Part shown: one piece after another, positions 35,198 through 45,008 of the stretch
Position numbering within the stretch: position 1 is the stretch's first letter
Layout of the letters: each line of letters begins with the position of its first letter
Source: an uncultured Flammeovirgaceae bacterium
GTDB taxonomy: Bacteria; Bacteroidota; Bacteroidia; Cytophagales; Cyclobacteriaceae
Assembly (NCBI GenBank): GCA_937883755.1
Contig: CAKZYA010000023.1
Span: 116,084-180,083 of the forward strand
Length of the DNA: 64,000 nt
Direction of reading: 5' to 3'
The notes under the pieces: generated by a model
Told to the model about the DNA's origin: nothing
The model's input: only the letters and a program-made list of their open reading frames with translations
Database searches by the model: none
Position numbers and translations under genes: made by a program

Positions 35198-37984
35198 TTA
35201 ATAGTATTGAGCCTTATCAAACTCTTTAGCTTCCTTCCTTAGAAACTCGGTATCATCCAACGGAGGTAGGTCTTCAAAACCACTCCAATTGAATTCTTCG
35301 TCCAAGGGCGTATAAGCTCGCCGAGGGTCAAACATTCGCGAATCGACCGGACGGGCTCGGTAGGGGGTAAAATCTGGCTCAGCGGTAAAAAGGTCATTCA
35401 AATCAGTGGCTGAAGCATCGTACTGGTTCAGGTAGGGCACGCCTAAAATATTCCAGAACGTTTTAAAAATACTCCCGAAACTATAGTGCTGATGCCCCAC
35501 ATACTTTCTTTTAGCGTAAGGTGAGACCACCATCAGGAGGCTACGATGGGCATCCACGTGATCTACTCCTCCCTGGGAGTCATCCTCGGTCACTACGATA
35601 GCCATGCTTTTCCAATACGGCGTTTGGGAGAGAAATTCTACCAGGCGACCTAGTGCTAGGTCGTTATCAGCCATGTAGCTTTCCCGAAAGGGGTAGCCTG
35701 CCTCCGGACGTTCCTGAGCACCATGATCGGCCCCTAGCATGACAGTAAGCACTTGCGGTAGGGTGTCTTCGCCATTCATCCACTTCTCCTCAAACTCCTC
35801 GATGAACTGATCAATACGGTACTGATCAGGAATACCCATGTGGTAGGTAGGATAGCGACGTGAGCTATGATCAAACAGCGTCTGCGACAGCGGATAATTT
35901 GCTGCGTAGCGATAGCCCTGATTTTTATACGCTTTAGGGTCGCCGCTAATGTGGGGGGCAAACATGATTCCGCAACCAAAATTGAATAAGCTTATGTCAT
36001 TTCTCTCCAGATGCTCCCACATAGAACCCGCCTGGTTATAATCTTCCGGGTAAATGGCTCCCGAAGCTCCTTCAAATGCCAGCGCACCGGGGGCGTCCGA
36101 CCAGGGAATCATATCGCGGTTCCCGCCGTAGGCCGCCGGTACGCTAGTTTCCACCCATTCATTGGGGTAAGTTCCCGATAGCCACCGATGACCATCAGCA
36201 GAGTGGTCAGCATTCACGTAGAAATTATCGCTAATAGCAAAACGTTCTGCTAAGGCTAAGTGATTGGGCATGACTGTTATATCCTCCAGTACGCGACTGC
36301 TATCGCGGTTGCTAAAGTTTGCCGAGGAGCCGTAGCGAGCCAACGAGGGATCACCTCTGCCGTCACTCACTTGCCCGAATACTTCATCGTAGGTACGGTT
36401 CTCCTTGGTCACAAATACAATGTGCCGAATAGGCGATTGACTAGCTCCGGGGTACAGCGGAATTGGGTTATCCGCTCGTTCATGGTGTGTCTCGCTGGCA
36501 GCCAACGTAAACCGAAAATTATTGGAGATGACCTGCTGAGTCAATTCTTCCAACTGGGCTTGATCGGGAATATCCATTACGGTAACTGACCCACGCATGA
36601 GTCCTCCGATGTAGCTCCCTAGCGGATTACCTGCGAATGCTTCGCCGCCGTTGGGTCCGCTGCCGTATCCTTTGGCGTTCGCTACAACTAGCTGCTTCCC
36701 ATCGGGACTCACCGCTAATTTAGAAGGAAACCATCCGACTGGAATATGTCCCCGTACCTCAAAGGTTTCTGTATCAATCACCCCAACGGCGTTTACTCCT
36801 GACTCAGCTACATACAGGGTTTTCTGATCGGGTGATAAACAAAGCCCGAAGGGAATCACCCCTCGAAAAGTGCGCAATCGCTCATCAGGAGCTAGAAAGA
36901 TGGTATGTACCACACTGTCCGCCGCAACATCAATCACCGAGATGCAATCGTTGTTTCCATTACTGACAAAAACATAGTTTGCGGTAACTGCTAAAGAATT
37001 TGGACTGGCTCCTCCCACCGCGGGAATACCATCAATCACTTCACCTACCAGAAAGCCAGTTTTTATTTTAGCGGTCACCTGACGGGAAGGCAGATCAATC
37101 TCCCAGACCGAAAAAGACTCCGGTGCATTAGGGTCGCCTAGGCCCGGAACAAATTTACCATCAACCGTAGTACCCTGCGTAGATTCCTCTGAGCCATAAG
37201 CGTAGGGTGGAAAATCCCAGGCGGTACCGTCTAGGTTTTTAGGGTCTACTCCCGGCAAAATGCTGTATTCGTACATACCTACATTCGCTAAGTAAGTGGT
37301 TTTTTCGTCCGGTGATAATGCTAATCCGAACGGATACCGACCGGTACCGATGTTAGCAGTCACTTGCTCAGTAGTTAGGTCAATAACGATTAACCGGAAG
37401 TTAATCTGGTCAATAGCGTATAGGGTGCTTTTATCTCGAGAGAGTTTTAGGTCGCCGATGTACCCGTCGCGATACAACGTATCACCTTGAAAGGTCGAGC
37501 AGTCTATCGTCCCTAAATTTTCTTCTGTTCCCAGATGAAATCGGTAAATTTTGTTTTCCTGTCCGCCCGAAACGTACAGTATGCTGTCGGTATCGTCAAT
37601 CGCTAAGCCCATGAACACCGAGGCTAGTATGCCTTCGTCGGTGGCGTAACCGTCCGGGATTTGGCGAACTTTCGGGTTATCGGAAAATACTTGATCTAGA
37701 ATAGTAACCGAGAGCGGCGCGGTGCCCGAGTTGGCGGTTACCGCCGTCCGACCATCCGGAGAAAGAATTAAACCAAATGGATGAGGAGCGATCGTTGTAG
37801 TTTTCCCATAGGGCTGGATGAAGCGACCATCGGGAAGAATAGTTTTACCTTCCCGGTCAATAATACAGTATTCTGATCGAGCGGGCGACTCGACAATCCA
37901 TTTCTGGGGAGTCTGGCTTAAACTAAAAGAAAAGGTACTGAATGTTATAAGTGCGATCAAGCAAAAATTACGAAGTAAGGGCAT
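35198..37984 (-). CDS. Bifunctional YncE-type beta-propeller/phosphoesterase (alkaline phosphatase superfamily)
   Basis: 928 residues, signal peptide about 1-23 (ending SLSQ). Residues about 55-480 are YVTN/YncE propeller blades (FGLILSPDGRTAVTANSGTA, GDLKLSRDKSTLYAIDQINF, FGLCLSPDQKTLYVAESGVN, PSKLAVSPDGKQLVVANAKG). About 515-880 is a phosphoesterase related to acid phosphatase/phospholipase C: HIVFVTKENRTYDEVFGQ, FYVNADHSADGHRW, AIVVTEDDSQGGVDHVDAHR (near 800). Such proteins are extracytoplasmic metal-dependent phosphoesterases; exact substrate unknown. It is monocistronic, with mobile DNA on both sides. Confidence 0.9.
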   Translation of the reverse strand: MPLLRNFCLIALITFSTFSFSLSQTPQKWIVESPARSEYCIIDREGKTILPDGRFIQPYGKTTTIAPHPFGLILSPDGRTAVTANSGTAPLSVTILDQVFSDNPKVRQIPDGYATDEGILASVFMGLAIDDTDSILYVSGGQENKIYRFHLGTEENLGTIDCSTFQGDTLYRDGYIGDLKLSRDKSTLYAIDQINFRLIVIDLTTEQVTANIGTGRYPFGLALSPDEKTTYLANVGMYEYSILPGVDPKNLDGTAWDFPPYAYGSEESTQGTTVDGKFVPGLGDPNAPESFSVWEIDLPSRQVTAKIKTGFLVGEVIDGIPAVGGASPNSLAVTANYVFVSNGNNDCISVIDVAADSVVHTIFLAPDERLRTFRGVIPFGLCLSPDQKTLYVAESGVNAVGVIDTETFEVRGHIPVGWFPSKLAVSPDGKQLVVANAKGYGSGPNGGEAFAGNPLGSYIGGLMRGSVTVMDIPDQAQLEELTQQVISNNFRFTLAASETHHERADNPIPLYPGASQSPIRHIVFVTKENRTYDEVFGQVSDGRGDPSLARYGSSANFSNRDSSRVLEDITVMPNHLALAERFAISDNFYVNADHSADGHRWLSGTYPNEWVETSVPAAYGGNRDMIPWSDAPGALAFEGASGAIYPEDYNQAGSMWEHLERNDISLFNFGCGIMFAPHISGDPKAYKNQGYRYAANYPLSQTLFDHSSRRYPTYHMGIPDQYRIDQFIEEFEEKWMNGEDTLPQVLTVMLGADHGAQERPEAGYPFRESYMADNDLALGRLVEFLSQTPYWKSMAIVVTEDDSQGGVDHVDAHRSLLMVVSPYAKRKYVGHQHYSFGSIFKTFWNILGVPYLNQYDASATDLNDLFTAEPDFTPYRARPVDSRMFDPRRAYTPLDEEFNWSGFEDLPPLDDTEFLRKEAKEFDKAQYY

Positions 37985-38025
37985 GATAACGAGGGTTAGA
38001 AAGCCAAAAGACCCGAAATAGTTTA

Positions 38026-38199
38026 GAGCGTGTTTAAACTTTATCTGCGCGGCAGTCGCCTTTGGGCTGCAAATTCATCTTTGACAGCTGTACTTCATCA
38101 ATTTTATCTGCCATAGCTTAGGCTATGACTTCAAAAATTGGTTCGTTCAGCAATCAAATCTTGAATTTTCACCTTCAAAAACAAAATTCAAACACGCTC
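38026..38199. repeat. MITE-like element, 174 bp, with 3-bp target duplication
   Basis: Ends GAGCGTGTTT (38026-38035) and AAACACGCTC (38190-38199) are exact inverted repeats, and TTA flanks both sides (38023-38025 and 38200-38202). It has no reading frame; inside is a hairpin CATAGC-TTAG-GCTATG. The 3-bp TNA duplication and GAG end suit a non-autonomous derivative of an IS5-type (IS1031-group) element. A similar end, GAGCATGTTTAAATTTTG, starts the IS5-like remnant at 58750. Confidence 0.8.
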
Positions 38200-38203
38200 T
38201 TAG

Positions 38204-39648
38204 CTTGACTTTAGCCTTTTGTGAGAGATAAAAAGAACTCTAAGGAAGTGGCTAAATTTGGATTGTCTTACGATTCAAATCTATGCTTATCATTCCCGAA
38301 GAGTTCTCCGCCCAAATATCATCATTCGCGCCTTTATTTGCCAAGAAAGTTTTCAACCATGCCAAAGTTCTACTGATGGGTTCTTTGTTAATAACAGGCC
38401 GCCGTACGGTATGTAGTGCCTTACGAGCCATGGGCCTACAACAAGAGCCGCAGTTTCATAAGTACCATCGGGTGCTTAGCAGGGCTAAGTGGTCAGCCTA
38501 TCAAGGGGCCCGCATTCTGTTGGAGCTGTTGGTGGATCAGTTGCTACCCCACGATGAGCCGTTAGTCTTTGGCCTGGACGAAACCCTAGAGCGACGATGG
38601 GGCCGTAAGATCAAGGCTCGGGGTATTTACCGTGACGCGGTTCGTTCTAGTCATAGTCACTTTGTGAAATGTAGTGGACTGCGTTGGATAAGTTTGATGC
38701 TGCTCACCCCGATGAGTTGGGCTAAGCGCGTCTGGGCTTTGCCATTTCTTACCGTACTAGCCCCCTCAGTACGCTACTGCCAACAACAAGGAAAGCAGCA
38801 TAAATAGCTTACTGTCTGGTCAATGCAAATGATTCTTCAACTGAAACGATGGTTGCCTAGCCGACAGTTCGTTGTGGTTGCTGACAGTTCGTATGCCTGC
38901 TACGCTTTACTAGATGCAGTACGCAGGCATGCTTGTATGATCACACCGTTGCGCCTGGATGCTCGTCTGTTTGATCAGCCCTTATCTCAGCCCGTTGGCA
39001 AACGCGGTCGCAAACCTAAGGTCGGTCCCCGGCAACCCACCTTGCAGCAACGGTTGACGAACCAGACTACTCAGTGGCAGCAGTTGATTATCCCTCAATG
39101 GTATGGCAATACCCCACGTGTTATGCAGGTAGCTACCGGCACGGCCCTTTGGTACAAAAGCAATGACCCGTTAGTACCGCTGCGGTGGGTACTTATTCAA
39201 GACCCTGCTGGAGAGTTGCCCCCAAAGGCTTTGCTCTGCACTGATCAGCATTTGGATGCCCAGGCTATCATTAACTATTTCATCCGTCGCTGGACAGTAG
39301 AGGTGACTTTTGAAGAGGTGCGAAGGCATTTAGGCGTAGAGTCACAACGCCAATGGAGTGATCTAGCGATTGCCAGAACTACCCCCGTACTAATGGGTTT
39401 GTTCAGCATCACAACACTTTGGGCCGATCAACTACAACAGCGGCAGAGTATTGAAACACAATGTAGTGCCTGGTATCAAAAAGTGACCCCAACATTCTCG
39501 GATGCGCTGGCCCTGGTAAGAAAGCAGCTTTGGACTAGACAACAATTTTTAACCTCGTCCTCAGCGGTAGAGGTTGATTATTTCAATGAACCCTTAGTTA
39601 AACATTTGTGTGCTATGATGGCTCGTGCTGCATAAGGCTAAAGTCAAG
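38204..39648 (+). mobile_element. IS701-like insertion sequence, about 1445 bp, with target-site duplication
   Basis: Perfect 15-bp terminal inverted repeats CTTGACTTTAGCCTT (38204-38218) and its complement (39634-39648). The sequence CTTAG flanks both ends (38199-38203 and 39649-39653). Either 5 bp or the inner 4-bp TTAG is the duplication; TTAG fits the YTAR target of the IS701 family. The left end lies directly against the MITE end. Contains a transposase gene interrupted by one stop. Confidence 0.92.
38283..39635 (+). pseudogene. IS701-type (DDE_5) transposase split by one in-frame TAG
   Basis: 450 codons in one frame with a single stop at 38805-38807. The first part has KYHRVLSRAKWSAYQGARIL, LVFGLDETLERRWGRKIKAR (first Asp), YRDAVRSSHSHFVKCSGLRW and WALPFLTVLAPSVRYCQQQG. 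After the stop LTVWSMQMILQLKRWLPSRQ continues without any gap, then FVVVADSSYACYAL (second Asp) and IRRWTVEVTFEEVRRHLGVE (Glu). Alignment to the family is continuous through the stop, so a one-base change created it. Unless suppressed, no full transposase is made. Confidence 0.9.
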
Positions 39649-39678
39649 CTTAGGTCTTCTCCAAAAAAAGGTAGTGGG

Positions 39679-41478
39679 CTAGTCCCAAGCAAATATCTGG
39701 GTTAAATTCGGGTTAAGTACTACCTCTGACTGCGGAATAGGGCGATAGTAGTACTTGGGTTCTACAAAAGTGCCCCGCTCAGCAATGGCCTGAATAGTTC
39801 CTGAGTTGCCGTTTTCCAGAAACAAAGAAGCATCCTGACCGAACGTACCCGCCCGGTAGTAAATGAGCGGCTCACCCAGTTCATTCACCTCCCGATCTTC
39901 GTGAATGGATTCGGAAACATCAATCAGTTTTATATCCGCTACACCGTCTCCGGTGAGATCGTAGTTGCCTAATTCAGGAAAGTACAAACCAACCGGCTCA
40001 TTTTCCAGCAAAGTACCAGCGTGCCAGCGCATCAAATCATCCATGCGGTAGCCTTCCAGGGCAAACTCAATCCGTCGTTCTCGCCTAATCTCCAGTAATT
40101 CATTGGCCTGTGAGCTGTTGATGTTAGGATAGCGGGTGGCTTGTACTGGGTCAACCGGAGGGTTCATGGTTAAAACAGGCAGACCCGCTCGGTTTCGTAG
40201 CTGATTTACCGTCATGTCTAAATCCTCCTGAGTAAGTTCACCCAGTTCGGCGCGGGCTTCGGCGTAGGTGAGCAGTACTTCGGCGAAGCGTAGTACTGGA
40301 ACATCGGCACTGTTTCGTACCTTTAAATCGGTATCATTTACAAAGCCTTTGATCTGGTGGTAACCGGTAAAGTTTTTAGCCAGTTGCTGGATGTAGATAC
40401 CGCCCCCCTGGGAGTAGGTATCGGTAAAGATCAACTCCCAGCCCGGATAAGCGTAAGTTTGGTTTAGGCGAGGGTCACGATCCTGAAATTCTTCTACGAA
40501 CAGATTGGTCTCGTAATCGGGCTGTTCGGTGTAATAGCTACCGTCGGCCATTAAATATGACTGTAATAAATCTTTAGAGGGACTTACCTCAAAGTTACCG
40601 AAAATAGTTGCTGAAAAATCACTGTTCAGTAGATCAGTCTCGAAAGCGCGTACCAGAATCACTTCAGGGTTATCGCCTAAATCGGCACTGATAAAAAGTT
40701 GATGATAATCTTCCACCGGATTCCCAGTATTGTGCAGCGCAAATCCGCCGTTGTCCATAATATCCTTCGCTACATCGCGAGCCATTTGCAGGTAGGTATC
40801 GGCGGAGGCTTGTAAAGAAAGCTCAGGATGATACTTGCGAAACGTACCTTCGTAAAGTGCGTAGCGGGCTAGATAGGTCTTGACGACCCAGGCGGTTACT
40901 TCGCCTTCCAACCCGTCGGTGGAAACATGCTCAGCCGCAAACTGATAATCGGCCATAATGCTGTCTACCACTAACACCCTTGGGTCGCGGGGCTGCATGA
41001 GTAACTCTTCATCGTTGGAAGCAATCGTCATACTGTACCAGGGTACATCGGAATAGCGTTTTACCTTTTCTACGTAGAACTGAGCCCGGAAAAAACGGGC
41101 TAAGCCTTCATAATGATCTAACCGCTCCTGAGGAATATCAGCTTTACCAAAATTTTCTAGAAAGAAATTAATGGTGCGCAATCGTTCCCACTCCCAGCCG
41201 CCATTAATATTAGCAGAAGAGGGACTACCTACCATCATGGTTTTGAGTTCGGTATTACCCGTCGTAGCCGCGTTGTCGGTCCCACCGTCGGCGTTGTACT
41301 GCCCAAATCCCGGAAAGTCGTAGAGGTTATTAACGTAGATGGATAAATCCTCTTCAGTATTGAAGAAGCGTTCGGCACCAATATCCGTTTCGGGCACCCG
41401 ATCCAGAAAGTCATCTTCGCAGGCGGAAATGCTAGCTAGTAAGATTGTGCTGATGAATAAGAAATATATGCGTTTCAT
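39679..41478 (-). CDS. SusD/RagB-family nutrient-binding lipoprotein
   Basis: 599 residues. Lipoprotein signal MKRIYFLFISTILLASISAC with the lipidated Cys at 20 and acidic EDDF directly after it, the surface-export signal. Typical SusD features follow: FLDRVPETDIGAERFFNTEE, LYDFPGFGQYNADGGT, EGLARFFRAQFYVEKVKRYSDVP (split), helical TPR-like repeats and the C-terminal RERRIEFALEGYRMDDLMRW. Ending KYYYRPIPQSEVVLNPNLTQ is also standard. Operon with the SusC gene 97 bp upstream; the gap is filled by imperfect repeats. Confidence 0.93.
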   Translation of the reverse strand: MKRIYFLFISTILLASISACEDDFLDRVPETDIGAERFFNTEEDLSIYVNNLYDFPGFGQYNADGGTDNAATTGNTELKTMMVGSPSSANINGGWEWERLRTINFFLENFGKADIPQERLDHYEGLARFFRAQFYVEKVKRYSDVPWYSMTIASNDEELLMQPRDPRVLVVDSIMADYQFAAEHVSTDGLEGEVTAWVVKTYLARYALYEGTFRKYHPELSLQASADTYLQMARDVAKDIMDNGGFALHNTGNPVEDYHQLFISADLGDNPEVILVRAFETDLLNSDFSATIFGNFEVSPSKDLLQSYLMADGSYYTEQPDYETNLFVEEFQDRDPRLNQTYAYPGWELIFTDTYSQGGGIYIQQLAKNFTGYHQIKGFVNDTDLKVRNSADVPVLRFAEVLLTYAEARAELGELTQEDLDMTVNQLRNRAGLPVLTMNPPVDPVQATRYPNINSSQANELLEIRRERRIEFALEGYRMDDLMRWHAGTLLENEPVGLYFPELGNYDLTGDGVADIKLIDVSESIHEDREVNELGEPLIYYRAGTFGQDASLFLENGNSGTIQAIAERGTFVEPKYYYRPIPQSEVVLNPNLTQIFAWD

Positions 41479-41480
41479 AA

Positions 41481-41578
41481 GTAATGATTGATGAGTGATG
41501 AATAATGACTGATGGTTAGTGAGTAATAAATAATGTTGTATGTCTCATTAGTCATTACTCATTAATCGTTATTCATTA
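41481..41578. repeat. Imperfect inverted repeat between SusC and SusD genes
   Basis: The block 41481-41510 (ATGATTGATGAGTGATGA core) and the block 41551-41578 are imperfect reverse complements. A relative of the same sequence (reverse strand ATGATTGATGAGTAATGA) occurs at 47551-47577 before the third SusC gene. It may form a long weak stem in the SusCD mRNA. Confidence 0.65.
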
Positions 41579-44500
41579 AAAGTTTACATTGATACCAACT
41601 GCGTAGCGGCGTTGAATGGGGTAGGCGTAGCCTTTGCCCTCGCCTCGTCCGGTGGATACCGAAGGATCGAACTTTAGGTTGTCGTTAATCGCTTCCGGAT
41701 CGTAAAAGTCTCTTATAGCTGACCATTCGGTGAGGTTCTCGCCACTGAAGAATATGCGCAGTTGAGAAAGCCCCAACCGGTCTATCAGGGTACTTGGCAA
41801 AGTGTAGCCAACCGTAAGGTTTTTTAACCGCAGATAAGAAGCATCCAGTAGGTAGCGGGTTTGCGGAATTGCTAGCCCCTGCGACTCGTCAATACGCTCC
41901 CCTAAGTTACGGTCAGCCAGCCAGGATTGCAGTACCGGATACTGAGCGTCCAGGTTTTGGTCAGCTAGTCCGGCGGCAATATAAGCATCGGAGTGCTTGG
42001 CGCGGTCTACATCGCTATCGCTAGTAGCGCGGTAGTAATCCAGCGTATGGGGCGCACCACCGGCATAGGGCTGCTGGTAGAAGCCCCAGTATAGATAATC
42101 CAGCGGGTAGTAGTCGCGCTGGGCTACCCCCTGGAAGAACGCTCGTACGTCAAACCCTTTCCAACTCATATTTAGATCCAAACCAAAGCGGAAACGAGGT
42201 GAAATATTCCCGATGACGGATAAGTCCTTAGGATCGTCTACGGTCAGTCCTTTTTCAATAGCTCCATTACCATCCTGATCTACGTAGCGAGGCCAGCCGG
42301 GCACAATAGAAAGAGCACCCCAGGGAATGATACTGGATTGATCTAGTGCTTCAATCTCATCTTCACTCTGGAATAAACCATCGCTGGTTAAGCCCCAAAT
42401 CTCACCAAGCTCCATCCCTTCGTAGAACTGAGTCAGGTTACGGTTAGGGTTATCAAATCCGGTAATATAGGCTCGGCTGTCAGAAAGCACGAAGCGAGTC
42501 CCAAACGAGAGTGGACTACCTCCCAGCAGCACTTCGTCGCGATAGTTCAGGCTTAGCTCCCAACCTCGGTTTTGCAGATCGGCTGCATTTTCGCGTGGTT
42601 CAGAAGCTCCTAGCACCCCCGGCAGCTCCCGACCTAGTGTAAGCATACCGGTAGTATTACGCTCGTAGATGTCAAAGTTCACCATCAGCCGGTCGCCAAA
42701 GAAGCCTAAATCAGCCCCGAAGTTCAGGGTAGCGACTTCTTCCCAGGTGTAGTTGGGCGAAACCAAGCCAGGAGGGGTAACCCGCTGAGGACGAATCCCA
42801 CCGATTAGATGGTTGGACGGAAAAGCGCTCATGGTAGCAATGTAGCCGAAAGGACTTACCGATTGGTTACCCAGTGAACCGTAGGAAGCCCGTAGCTTAA
42901 ACGTACTCCAGAAATTTTTTAGAGGCTGCATAAATGACTCCTGATCGACTCGCCAAGCAGCCGAAGCCGAAGGGAAGAAACCGTAGCGATTGCCATCGGG
43001 AAAACGGGAGGAACCGTCGTAGCGCCCGTTAAATTCTACGATGTATTTATCGTCAAAAATGTAGTTCAGGCGGTAGAAGTAACCGCGAATCGCCCAGTCG
43101 AAAATATCTTCGTCCACGGTTACTTCTCCGGTAGCTAGTCCGATGGTAGGTAGCGAGGAGGAAATGACCCTTTCGCGAGCGGCACTAAACCACTCCGAGC
43201 GGAAATATTCTTGGTTGAACCCGGCAATAGCGGTTAGCTGATTACGGCCAAATTGCTTGTTCAGGGTGCCGTAGATGTTGAAAACACTGTAGTCATCGTA
43301 AGTAGTGCTACGGTAAGCGTAGTTTTCGCCTTCCTCGCGCACATCTACGGGACCGTAGCCGATGTTGTACTTGGTGGTGTGATAGTCAAAATTAGTGGCT
43401 CCCCGTCGGTAGGTAAAGTCGGTATTGATGCGCAATACATCTTGCCACAGCGATGCCTGCGCGTTAAAGCGGGATTGTAAGCTGTTGTATCTATTTGTAG
43501 TAGTGCCACCATCTATCAGTCGTGCTTCCAGCCGTCCGGCATCCGTATTAGCCCACGTTCCATCCGGGTTAATGTTCCAGTCGGTAGGATGTAGGTCATA
43601 AATGTCGGTCATAGAAGATTGGGCAAAGGCTCGCTGAGTATCATCGTCTTCATCCGGAAATTCTAACGGGGCTAACGCCGAGGGATTTTCCCGTATCGTG
43701 CTAATAAGAAAAGTGTTATTGCCAATGGTTAACCAGTCATTAGGACGATAGTCTACCTTACTGCGGAAGCTAAAGCGGTCGAAGTAATCTTCGGCAATAT
43801 TCAGCACCCCGTTCTGGCGATTGTATCCCCCGGAGATAAAGTAACCTACTTTATCCGAAGCTCCATTAATTGATATATCGTGGTTCTGAGAGGTGGTATA
43901 ATCATTCAGAAAGTATCCAATCCAATCCTGCCCGCCCATGTACTCCCACTGAGTAGGATCGGTAGGGTTGACTCGCACCGGGGCAATGCTGGGGTCGTTA
44001 GATCGTTCGCGAGCAAACTGATACATCTGGTCGCTGTAGTTTTGGTTATCCCAGGGAGTGTTATCGGTAGAGGTTTCTCGCACTCGTAAGTAGATGTACG
44101 GATCAGTTACTTTTTGAGGCAGCACCGTAGGCGTATCCCAAGAAAAGTTATTGGAGTAGCTAAAGTTAATACCTTCCTCAGTACCGCTTTTGGTAGTAAT
44201 CAGAATTACCCCGAAGGCTGCCCGGGCACCGTAAATGGCCGCTGCCGAAGCATCTTTGATCACCGAAATATCGGAAATATCCTGAGGGGCAATTCGGTTC
44301 AATTCTACCGGGTCGGAAGGAACTCCGTCAATCAAAATCAGTGGGTTACCGCCGTTAATAGAAGTGAGGCCACGAATGTTGATGTTAGCGGCGGCACCGG
44401 GTTCTCCCGAAAGAAAGTCCACGTTCAGGTTGGGAATTACGCCTTGCAGGCCTTGAGCGGTATTAGAAATCGGGCGACTTTCCAGCACTTCCGAATCTAC

Positions 44501-44872
44501 CTGGTCTACCGCACCCGAAAGATTTACCCGTTTCTGGGTTCCGTAACCTACGACGACAATTTCTTGTAGCTGAGCCACATCTTCGCGCATCGTAACGTCT
44601 AACTGACTGCGATTATTAATCGGCACTTCGGCGGTCATGTAACCAATGTAGGAAAAAATCAGCGTAGGATCTTCCTGCGTTAGTCGAACCTGAAACTGAC
44701 CATCTACGTCAGTGATCGTTCCATTAGTAGTGCCTTTTTCCAGCACAGAAACCCCAATTAGGGTCTCGCCATTTTCATCGGCAACCTTACCGGAAACAGT
44801 GTTTTGGGCCCAAGCAACTCCGGCAAAAAACAACATGCCAAGAGCACCTAAGTAAGCGTACATTTTTCTCAT
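41576..44872 (-). CDS. SusC/RagA-family TonB-linked outer-membrane transporter
   Basis: 1098 residues. Signal peptide MRKMYAYLGALGMLFFAGVA with cleavage near AWAQ; regulatory beta-sandwich NTVSGKVADENGETLIGVSV; plug opening LQEIVVVGYGTQKRVNLSGA; SusC signatures NIRGLTSINGGNPLILIDGV and VIKDASAAAIYGARAAFGVI; barrel to the final YAVGINVNF. No STN domain. Divergent from a TetR-family gene with 136 bp between starts, which suggests local repression and induction in place of a sigma/anti-sigma circuit. Substrate unknown. Confidence 0.94.
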   Translation of the reverse strand: MRKMYAYLGALGMLFFAGVAWAQNTVSGKVADENGETLIGVSVLEKGTTNGTITDVDGQFQVRLTQEDPTLIFSYIGYMTAEVPINNRSQLDVTMREDVAQLQEIVVVGYGTQKRVNLSGAVDQVDSEVLESRPISNTAQGLQGVIPNLNVDFLSGEPGAAANINIRGLTSINGGNPLILIDGVPSDPVELNRIAPQDISDISVIKDASAAAIYGARAAFGVILITTKSGTEEGINFSYSNNFSWDTPTVLPQKVTDPYIYLRVRETSTDNTPWDNQNYSDQMYQFARERSNDPSIAPVRVNPTDPTQWEYMGGQDWIGYFLNDYTTSQNHDISINGASDKVGYFISGGYNRQNGVLNIAEDYFDRFSFRSKVDYRPNDWLTIGNNTFLISTIRENPSALAPLEFPDEDDDTQRAFAQSSMTDIYDLHPTDWNINPDGTWANTDAGRLEARLIDGGTTTNRYNSLQSRFNAQASLWQDVLRINTDFTYRRGATNFDYHTTKYNIGYGPVDVREEGENYAYRSTTYDDYSVFNIYGTLNKQFGRNQLTAIAGFNQEYFRSEWFSAARERVISSSLPTIGLATGEVTVDEDIFDWAIRGYFYRLNYIFDDKYIVEFNGRYDGSSRFPDGNRYGFFPSASAAWRVDQESFMQPLKNFWSTFKLRASYGSLGNQSVSPFGYIATMSAFPSNHLIGGIRPQRVTPPGLVSPNYTWEEVATLNFGADLGFFGDRLMVNFDIYERNTTGMLTLGRELPGVLGASEPRENAADLQNRGWELSLNYRDEVLLGGSPLSFGTRFVLSDSRAYITGFDNPNRNLTQFYEGMELGEIWGLTSDGLFQSEDEIEALDQSSIIPWGALSIVPGWPRYVDQDGNGAIEKGLTVDDPKDLSVIGNISPRFRFGLDLNMSWKGFDVRAFFQGVAQRDYYPLDYLYWGFYQQPYAGGAPHTLDYYRATSDSDVDRAKHSDAYIAAGLADQNLDAQYPVLQSWLADRNLGERIDESQGLAIPQTRYLLDASYLRLKNLTVGYTLPSTLIDRLGLSQLRIFFSGENLTEWSAIRDFYDPEAINDNLKFDPSVSTGRGEGKGYAYPIQRRYAVGINVNF

Positions 44873-45008
44873 AGTAAAAGTGGTTTAGGGTAGGCCGTAA
44901 AAGTAGTATCGGCGTATTAACTCAGTGTGAATGGCGTATTAATAAAAATTAACTTAACGTTCAGTCAATTTATTTGTAATCGGCTTGACGGGATTGTAAC
45001 TTGCTCAT

